DNA from: Ignavibacteria bacterium UBA6688
GTDB taxonomy: Bacteria; Bacteroidota; Ignavibacteria; UBA10030
Length of the DNA: 11,253 bases
Direction: 5' to 3'
Assembly: GCA_002454845.1 (NCBI GenBank)
Contig: DKJQ01000369.1
Span: 1-11,253, forward strand
The translations under genes were made by a program, and so were the position numbers. Positions 6,132-11,253 of the stretch are shown here, one piece after another. The notes beneath the pieces were generated by a model. The model did no database searches, was not told where the DNA came from, and saw only the letters and a program-made list of their open reading frames with translations. Within the stretch, counting starts at the first letter, position 1; the number at the start of each line of letters is the position of its first letter.

Positions 6132-6827
6132 TCATGGTGAAGGCGGTTTTGTGGGCATCGAGTAGATCTTCAGCCCGTGCAGCTTTTCGTTGAAAACTTC
6201 CTCACGGACTTCGGGGAGGATGCGCAGGACCGAGGCCATACGGTCAATCCCCTCCTGGACCTGATCGAATGCCCGCCGGTATTCTTCCCGGCTGAGCCTC
6301 TCGGGTTCGGCCAGACGGGATAACGCGAGCTGGGAGATCGCCATCGGGTTGTTTAACTCATGCTGCACGGTCCGAACAATGGTCAAGATGGCGTCCATCC
6401 GGTGCGACCCGATCTCGAGCTCGGCGATCCGCCTCTCGTACAGTTTCTTATCGATCACCGCGGAGATCGTTTTTTCCATGGCGAGGGAATTGTTGAGTTC
6501 TTCCTTCGCAACATAGTCGTCGGCACCTGATTGCAGCAGCTCCTGCACGATCCTGTAGTCCTGGCTCACTGAAATGCAAATGACCGGCGTCTCGTTTCCG
6601 CTCTCGCGGAGGGTTTTGAGAAACTCCCCGCCGTTGCGACCGGGAAGATAATAGTCGAGCAGGATGACATCGAACCGCCCACCGTGGGCGACGATTTCGG
6701 CCCCATCTTCCGCAGACAGCGCGTGCTGCACAGCATACCGGTGCTCGGGTGCATTCCGGAGCGCATACTCCAGTGTCTGCACAAAGTTCGCCTCATCTTC
6801 AATAATCAATACATTTCGTATTGTCAT
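6132..6827 (-). CDS. Receiver-DHp protein without ATPase domain (paralogue 2, first gene of pair)
   Basis: A 231-residue paralogue of the downstream gene, with the same architecture. The receiver domain has E10 and D11, D58 (VILLDYYLPG), S86 (ICISVS) and K108, a helical linker, then the H-box TVQHELNNPMAI with H156, a two-helix DHp segment and the tail GLKIYSMP at 218-225. The two proteins align without a gap from residue 1 to 225, showing tandem duplication followed by divergence, mainly in the receiver surface and the first DHp helix. The start at 6827 makes the N-terminus MTIRNVLIIEDE match the paralogue's MTTATVLIVEDE. A neighbouring ATG at 6830 and a TTG at 6884 are alternatives, and the latter adds residues without receiver character. 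A GGGGA lies only three bases upstream of 6827, closer than usual. No ATPase domain is present, and no cognate kinase or output gene is adjacent. Confidence 0.9.
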   Translation of the reverse strand: MTIRNVLIIEDEANFVQTLEYALRNAPEHRYAVQHALSAEDGAEIVAHGGRFDVILLDYYLPGRNGGEFLKTLRESGNETPVICISVSQDYRIVQELLQSGADDYVAKEELNNSLAMEKTISAVIDKKLYERRIAELEIGSHRMDAILTIVRTVQHELNNPMAISQLALSRLAEPERLSREEYRRAFDQVQEGIDRMASVLRILPEVREEVFNEKLHGLKIYSMPTKPPSP

Positions 6828-6913
6828 CATTCCCCGGGGTTCATGGTACACAGAAGATCCGCATGTTGCGCCTATCCCTCTCAAGGTCGTTGCGGCGATA
6901 ACCTGCAGGTATA

Positions 6914-6955
6914 GAAAAAGCGACAGTCGATGATGCGCGCATCTCGAGTGTCGCT
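6914..6955 (-). terminator. Intrinsic terminator of the heme operon, minus strand
   Basis: Read on the minus strand, AGCGACA-C-TCGA-GATGCG pairs with CGCATC-A-TCGA-C-TGTCGCT, a long stem with one C-C mismatch and one bulged A, immediately followed by TTTTTC (complement of 6914-6919). The stem lies about 35 bp past the stop of the secreted-protein gene at 6990 and ahead of the receiver-DHp pair, so it should end the heme-operon transcript. On the plus strand the stem is followed by AACG, without a T-run. The core GATGCGCGCATC (plus-strand 6932-6943) is a self-complementary 12-mer. Confidence 0.85.
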
Positions 6956-6989
6956 TAACGAACCGGACGTGACCGCCTGAAGCGAAGCG

Positions 6990-7706
6990 TTATCGCAGGG
7001 CTTGCTCCCAGTACACGGAATTCGTTCGCTGGTTGATCAACATCAGACGCTGGGGGACGATGGTGAACTTCGCCGATCCGCTCGTGCTGGTCTGCTGCAG
7101 TTCGACCCTGAACCGGATGCGAAAATACATTTTGGCTTCGTCTGCTTTCGCCGCCCGGGCGGTGTCGCGGTTCGCCCGCCAGCGGAAGTACGGGGAAAAG
7201 TTCAGGTAAATGGACGAGGTCCGATAACCCTTCGTGATCGAATCGGCAAGAGCGACATAGGGATTCCCCGGGACATCCGTAACAACCTGTGGAATATTAT
7301 ACGGAGCTTCCACGAGCGTGGGGGAGGTCACGTTATACACCTGCGTATCGGCGTTGTATTCGACCAGCCTGGCTTTGAACAGGACGCCGAGGACTCGCGT
7401 ATCAAACTTCTTCTCTTTCACGTACCGTGTGACCTTACTGAGGTATTGCGAACGCGCATTGACCGCCCGCTTTTCGAACTCTGCCGCGGTTTCAAATTCG
7501 AGTTTCGTTCCGACGATTTTTGCCAAACTGTCGGTTTCGTCTTTCAGGAACGACCAGCTCTCCTTGAGGATCGCGGTGAACTCTCCGGGCTCGAGGTTGT
7601 CTTCGGGAACGGCGGTGGTCCCCTGCGCCTTGCTTTCTCCTGTCCCAATCCCCATCAAGAGTCCTACGAGTGCCATCCAAATCAGATGCTTGACCGATTC
7701 TTTCAT
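6990..7706 (-). CDS. Secreted protein of unknown function downstream of hemG
   Basis: A 238-residue protein with a clear Sec signal peptide: lysines at positions 2 and 6, a hydrophobic core at residues 8-20, and a likely signal peptidase I site after SKA (residue 27). There is no lipobox cysteine and no further membrane segment. The mature part starts helical (GEFTAILKESWSFLKDETDSL) and includes FETAAEFEKRAVNAR, the E-F-E-x-R helix pattern often seen in envelope proteins of unknown function. The second half is beta-rich, with ELQQTSTSGSAKFTIVPQRLMLINQ near the end. The ATG at 7706 is preceded by GGGAG on the minus strand; the open frame continues upstream to 7808 but would overlap hemG and hide the signal peptide. 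It lies 46 bp after hemG and before a terminator, so it is the last cistron of the heme operon. Periplasmic location is inferred. I do not recognise the family. Confidence 0.85.
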   Translation of the reverse strand: MKESVKHLIWMALVGLLMGIGTGESKAQGTTAVPEDNLEPGEFTAILKESWSFLKDETDSLAKIVGTKLEFETAAEFEKRAVNARSQYLSKVTRYVKEKKFDTRVLGVLFKARLVEYNADTQVYNVTSPTLVEAPYNIPQVVTDVPGNPYVALADSITKGYRTSSIYLNFSPYFRWRANRDTARAAKADEAKMYFRIRFRVELQQTSTSGSAKFTIVPQRLMLINQRTNSVYWEQALR

Positions 7707-7752
7707 ACAATCTCCCTGGTTAGGTAAGAAACCTTGGATCGACTGAATACTC

Positions 7753-9156
7753 TCACACTGACGACGGGTGCGTCCGGAGATGGTGCGCCGCACGTTTCGA
7801 TACCTCATCCGCGCTCTTGACGCAGTCTCCCACCGAAATCCCCCCCCTGAAGTTGCTGCAGAGAAACAAGCCAGGATGGTCCTTTTCGAGCCGGTCGAGC
7901 CTTTCCGTCTTTTGTTGGTACCCGAGCTCGTATTGTGGGATGGCCTGTTTCCAGGTTGTGACCCTCAAATATACGAGTTTTCCTGAAACTTGCATAATCT
8001 TTTTTAATTCGTTGAGAACCAGATCACACAGCTTGTTTTCGGGCAGTTCGGTTAGTTCGGGCTGACGTGCGCCCCCCACGAACACGGTCAGGGCCACCAT
8101 GCCCTCAGGAGCCCTGTGGGGAAAAAGGCTGGAGGACCAAAGACAGCCGAGGATATCTCGTCGTTCCTTGGTGGGAACCAAGACACCGAACCCATCGAGG
8201 GTATGCCCAACCGCCTCTTTTCTAAAACCGAGAAACAGGGAAATGACGGGGGAGTAGGTGATGGATCGAAGTACCGACGCCGTTTCCGAGGAAAGCTGTT
8301 GGATCAGCTCTGCCGCTCCATACGCAGGGGAGGAGATGACGACTGACCGACATAGGATCGTTCGTGGAGAATGGCTATGCGTGTACGCGACCTCAAAAGA
8401 AGAAGGACCCGAACGGTTTACGGATTCAACCCGGGCGTCGGTCAGGACGGCGCGGCCGAGCGTCGCGGCGATGGCACGCGGAAGTACCTGCATGCCCCCC
8501 GCGAACGAAAAAGACTCTGCCCGGTCTTTTGCTTTCTCCGCCCGCTTCTTCCGTTCACGTCTCCCCAGGATCATTCCCCGGACGAGCCCGCCGTAGTTTT
8601 TCTCCAGGGCATAGAGTTTTGGGAATGAGGCCTGAACGCTGAGCTGCTCCGGCCGCCCCGCAAAGACCCCGGCGACAAACGGATCGATCGCGTAATCCAG
8701 AAACTCCCGCCCCACGCGGCGGGTTACGAACTCGGCAATGCTCTCCTCCCCGGTGCCCCGTCCGATAAACGGCTCCATGAGCAAGCGAAGCTTCCCTTTT
8801 GCCGAAAATAATTTGCTGGCGAGAAATGCGGCGGGGGTCAGGGGTAAGGCATGCAACGTTCCGTCGCGGAGGATGTACCGGTTCTTCCCGACCGGATTGG
8901 CATAGAGAAATTCATCGCCGATTCCGCACCCGGAGACAAGTTCACGAAACAGGGGTGTGGTCTCGAGGGCGCTGTTGGGACCAGTCTCCGAAAGGAACCC
9001 TTCCTCTCGAACGGATTTCATCGTCCCACCGACTTCCGTCTCCCGCTCGAGGACCCTCACATCAAAACCCTGCTTTGCCAGCCAGTAGGCGGCGCAAAGG
9101 CCGGAAATTCCTCCCCCGATGACGACGACATCGACGTGTTCCCGGGCTTCGCTCAC
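7753..9156 (-). CDS. hemG: Protoporphyrinogen oxidase, oxygen-dependent (HemY type)
   Basis: A 467-residue FAD flavoprotein that oxidises protoporphyrinogen IX to protoporphyrin IX with oxygen, in the cytoplasm or at the inner membrane face. The N-terminal dinucleotide fold is plain: VVVIGGGISGL (GxGxxG at 14-19) with the ribose-binding glutamate E37 in RVLERE, then GGTMKS and TGPNSAL, a substrate-domain region with FVAGVFAGRPEQLSV, and the C-terminal FAD segment LFLCSNFRGGISVGDCVKSADEV. This is the HemY/PPOX family (often annotated hemG), not the flavodoxin-like HemG of E. coli. I chose the GTG at 9156: it overlaps the hemH stop as GTGA, with GGGGAG four bases upstream. A GTG at 9189 would add 11 residues without support. 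The enzyme could in principle use coproporphyrinogen III, but hemF upstream favours the protoporphyrin route. Confidence 0.95.
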   Translation of the reverse strand: MSEAREHVDVVVIGGGISGLCAAYWLAKQGFDVRVLERETEVGGTMKSVREEGFLSETGPNSALETTPLFRELVSGCGIGDEFLYANPVGKNRYILRDGTLHALPLTPAAFLASKLFSAKGKLRLLMEPFIGRGTGEESIAEFVTRRVGREFLDYAIDPFVAGVFAGRPEQLSVQASFPKLYALEKNYGGLVRGMILGRRERKKRAEKAKDRAESFSFAGGMQVLPRAIAATLGRAVLTDARVESVNRSGPSSFEVAYTHSHSPRTILCRSVVISSPAYGAAELIQQLSSETASVLRSITYSPVISLFLGFRKEAVGHTLDGFGVLVPTKERRDILGCLWSSSLFPHRAPEGMVALTVFVGGARQPELTELPENKLCDLVLNELKKIMQVSGKLVYLRVTTWKQAIPQYELGYQQKTERLDRLEKDHPGLFLCSNFRGGISVGDCVKSADEVSKRAAHHLRTHPSSV

Positions 9157-10196
9157 GATGCTCCCCGCCGCAGGATCGCATCGCGACACTCACACCGATG
9201 GGCCTCGCTCTTACCATCGGACGCGGCAAGCTTCAACACCTCCTCTGCCAGTGCTTCAATAAACTTCGGATGGTCGTTCAACGCCGGCATCATGACAAAC
9301 TTTTCAACCCCCAGCTTCTCCGCCCCCTCGCGTTCCTCGATGTTGATCTCGTGCAGTGTTTCAATATGGTCCGTGACGAATGCCACCGGGACAACGACCA
9401 TGTTCCGTACCCCCCCGGTCGCCAGGTCGCGGATCGTACCGGTCAGAGAGGGTTCGAGCCATCGCGCCGGCCCAACTTTGCTCTGGTAGCAAAGAATATG
9501 AGGATGTTCCCATCCCCCTTTTTCCACAACCAGCCGAACGGTCTCTTCAATGTGCCGCTGGTAGGGGTCGCCTCGCTGTATGATCGACACCGGGACCCCA
9601 TGGGCGCTGAACAACATGTGGACCGACTGCGGATCCTGCCCCCGGAACTCTCCGAGCGCCTTGTTGATGTTCTGCACCAGGGCTTCAATGTAGAGGGGAT
9701 GACTGTAATACTGGTGTACCAACTTCTGAGGCATGTCCGTTAACCCGACACTTCTGCATTGACGGTGCCACTCGTTGAGGCTTGAACCGCTTGTCGTGAT
9801 GGAACATTGGGGGTACAGGGGGAGAAGGATGACCTCGTCAAAATTTCCGGCCTTGACCTGTCGCACGGCGGCTTCTGTGAGCGGGTGCCAGTAGCGCATG
9901 GCGACGAAGACTTTGACGTTGAGCCGCGGTTTCAGGGCACGTTCCAACGCCTCCGCCTGTGCGATGGTAAGATCAAGGATGGGAGATTTCCCCCCGATTT
10001 CGGTGTAGTGCTCGGCGACGTGATGGGATCGTTTGCGCGCCACATACCGGGCAAGTGGTTTCCGGACCAGGCTTGCCAGCGGGAAATCGATGATATCCGG
10101 GTCCATAAATAGGTTGAAGAGGAACGGCTCGACCGCCTCGGTTGAGTCCGGTCCCCCAAGCTGGAAGAGCACCACCGCGGTTTTCTTTAATGTCAT
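9153..10196 (-). CDS. hemH: Ferrochelatase
   Basis: A 347-residue enzyme that inserts ferrous iron into protoporphyrin IX, the last step of protoheme synthesis, peripheral to the inner membrane. Family features: N-terminal AVVLFQLGGPDS, GKSPILDLT (near 69-77), MRYWHPL (100-106), LLPLYPQCSITTSGSSLNEW (124-143), the catalytic histidine H199 in FSAHGVP, YQSKVGPARWLEPS (236-249), and the conserved glutamate E278 in VTDHIETLHEI. The C-terminal end has an unusual HRCEC (H332, C334, C336), and C131 lies near the position of an internal cluster cysteine of the [2Fe-2S] ferrochelatases; whether a cluster forms is uncertain. The ATG at 10196 is 26 bp after the hemF stop with a weak AAGAGAG site. Its last four bases overlap the hemG start, pointing to coupled translation. 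Confidence 0.97.
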   Translation of the reverse strand: MTLKKTAVVLFQLGGPDSTEAVEPFLFNLFMDPDIIDFPLASLVRKPLARYVARKRSHHVAEHYTEIGGKSPILDLTIAQAEALERALKPRLNVKVFVAMRYWHPLTEAAVRQVKAGNFDEVILLPLYPQCSITTSGSSLNEWHRQCRSVGLTDMPQKLVHQYYSHPLYIEALVQNINKALGEFRGQDPQSVHMLFSAHGVPVSIIQRGDPYQRHIEETVRLVVEKGGWEHPHILCYQSKVGPARWLEPSLTGTIRDLATGGVRNMVVVPVAFVTDHIETLHEINIEEREGAEKLGVEKFVMMPALNDHPKFIEALAEEVLKLAASDGKSEAHRCECRDAILRRGAS

Positions 10197-10222
10197 GGAT
10201 GTTGCGCTCTCTTGTGTTGATG

Positions 10223-11116
10223 CTATGGTTGAACCCAGTCGCGGGGGTTTTTCAGGACCGCGAGCAGTTGCTCTTCTCTCGAGCCACTGCCGGGTTGGAT
10301 GTTATAGTTCCAGCGGACGAGAGGGGGGAGTGAGAGGAGGATCGATTCTGTCCTTCCCTGCGTCTCAAGCCCGAACAATGTGCCGCGGTCATAAACTAGA
10401 TTAAACTCGACGTACCGGCCGCGGCGTATAAGCTGCCAGTTCTTTTCCTGTTCACCCCATGGCTCATGGAGCCTTCGCTCCACGATAGGGACATAAGCCT
10501 TGAGGAACGACTCGCCGCACGTGCGGATGAAGCGGAAAAGGTCCTCAAAATCCCCCTTCAGGTCATCGAAAAAAACACCTCCGATTCCACGCGCTTCGAG
10601 CCGGTGCTTGATAAAAAAATATTCGTCGCACCATTGTTTAAACCGCACATAAGAGCCGGGATCATAAGAGTCGCAGGCGGACTTCCAGACTCCGTGGAAA
10701 TGGCGGGCGTCCTCTTCGAACAGATAGTACGGCGTGAGATCCGCCCCCCCGCCGAACCAGAAACTGCCGTCTTCCAGCTCGAGGTACCGAAAGTTTGCGT
10801 GCACCGTGGGGACCATGGGACTGGAGGGATGAAGGATGAGCGACAAGCCGGTAGCGGAGATTTCCTGCGGGGCGATCTTCATCCGTTCCGCCAGGAGGTC
10901 GGTGAGCGTGCTCGAGATGGCCGACGTATTGACGGCCCCTTTTTCGAATACGCGCCCCTCCTGGATCACGCAGGTCCTTCCACCGCCACCGCTGGGGTGG
11001 TCCCACCAGTCCTCGGTAAAACGCGCCTTGCCGTCGAGTTCTTCCAGTCCCATGCAGATTTGTACCTGGAGGTCCCTGAAAAATTGGGAAAGACGCTCTT
11101 TCTGTGTTTGGCCCAC
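10223..11116 (-). CDS. hemF: Coproporphyrinogen III oxidase, aerobic
   Basis: A 297-residue cytoplasmic, cofactor-free enzyme that oxidatively decarboxylates coproporphyrinogen III to protoporphyrinogen IX, using oxygen. The family is unmistakable: glycine-rich SGGGGRTCVIQ (42-52), FEKGAVNTSAI (57-67), the histidine in PMVPTVHANFRYLE (H106, the position of the known active-site histidine), WFGGGADLTPYYLFEEDARHFH, GIGGVFFDD, and near the C-terminus YDRGTLFGL then GRTESILLSLPPLVRW. Length is normal (about 300). The start is GTG at 11116; an in-frame stop lies a short way upstream and no ATG intervenes, and the ribosome site is weak (GAGA). It is the first complete gene of the hemF-hemH-hemG operon in the window, 61 bp after the stop of an unidentified gene on the same strand. 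Use of the oxygen-requiring HemF rather than the radical-SAM HemN-type enzyme implies heme synthesis under oxic or microoxic conditions. Confidence 0.98.
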   Translation of the reverse strand: MGQTQKERLSQFFRDLQVQICMGLEELDGKARFTEDWWDHPSGGGGRTCVIQEGRVFEKGAVNTSAISSTLTDLLAERMKIAPQEISATGLSLILHPSSPMVPTVHANFRYLELEDGSFWFGGGADLTPYYLFEEDARHFHGVWKSACDSYDPGSYVRFKQWCDEYFFIKHRLEARGIGGVFFDDLKGDFEDLFRFIRTCGESFLKAYVPIVERRLHEPWGEQEKNWQLIRRGRYVEFNLVYDRGTLFGLETQGRTESILLSLPPLVRWNYNIQPGSGSREEQLLAVLKNPRDWVQP

Positions 11117-11177
11117 GATCTCGTTTCTTCTTGCTCAGTGTGGCGGAGGTGTTGAGAAGGTTCTGCCTGCCACGGAG

Positions 11178-11253
11178 TTATTCTTTCTCTGACGCTTCCT
11201 TCTTTTCGTCCTTCTCATCCTGCAAGGTGTCGAGCAGTTCATTCCACTCGAAC
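11178..11253 (-). CDS. C-terminal tail of an unidentified gene (partial)
   Basis: Entering from the right edge on the minus strand, a frame reads FEWNELLDTLQDEKDEKK and ends ...ASEKE with TAA at 11178-11180. The 24 residues form a charged helical tail, strongly lysine- and glutamate-rich. It lies 61 bp before hemF without a terminator between, so it probably shares the heme operon transcript. The short remnant does not permit naming; an upstream heme gene such as hemE would be a natural neighbour, but nothing in these residues proves it. Confidence 0.5.
   Translation of the reverse strand, partial: FEWNELLDTLQDEKDEKKEASEKE

Noticed and set aside
5474..6193. Long plus-strand open frame opposite the receiver-DHp gene
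   Set aside because: It is antisense to a gene with clear receiver and H-box motifs, shows no family features itself, and is a shadow of the GC-rich codon pattern.
10466..11155. 229-codon plus-strand open frame opposite hemF
   Set aside because: It is antisense to an unmistakable hemF, and its residues show no family pattern.

Overview
The window is about 11.3 kb of moderately GC-rich bacterial DNA with dense, short-spaced genes. Shine-Dalgarno sites are clear in front of some genes (AAGGAGG before position 108, GGAG before 482 and before the gene starting at 6118 on the minus strand) and weak before others. The oxygen-dependent late heme route (hemF, hemH, hemY-type hemG), sitting beside a multi-subunit 2-oxoacid:ferredoxin oxidoreductase, suggests a Gram-negative, facultative or microaerobic organism. 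A lineage near Ignavibacteria/Chlorobi or another FCB-type group is a tentative guess; the sequence does not prove the taxonomy.

Left part, plus strand (1-3938): a partial gene tail, a 112-residue beta-rich protein of unknown function, then a 2-oxoacid oxidoreductase (OFOR) operon in the order gamma, an 89-residue cysteine-motif protein, alpha, beta. Beta overlaps alpha by 16 nt. It carries all four cysteines expected for the proximal [4Fe-4S] cluster and the TPP motif, but also an extra C-terminal domain that looks like a second, degenerate gamma subunit. No ferredoxin-type delta subunit is visible in the window.

Middle, plus strand (3939-5370): a MarR-family regulator followed by a strong intrinsic terminator (4697-4731), then a single-domain universal stress protein.

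Middle, minus strand (5414-6955): two tandem paralogues, each a receiver domain followed by a histidine-kinase dimerisation/phosphoacceptor (DHp) segment with an HELNNP H-box but no ATPase domain. They align without a gap for about 225 residues, with D58, S86, K108 and H156 at identical positions. An intrinsic terminator on the minus strand (6914-6955) separates them from the upstream genes.

Right part, minus strand (6990-11253): a late-heme-biosynthesis operon read right to left: the C-terminal tail of an unidentified gene, hemF, hemH, hemG (GTGA overlap with hemH), then a secreted protein of unknown function. HemF makes protoporphyrinogen IX, HemG oxidises it to protoporphyrin IX, and HemH inserts iron to give protoheme.

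The parts most worth a second look are the tandem receiver-DHp proteins without ATPase domains, the beta-gamma-like fusion, and the small cysteine-motif half-rubrerythrin-like protein inside the OFOR operon. I saw no rRNA, tRNA, CRISPR array or insertion sequence.
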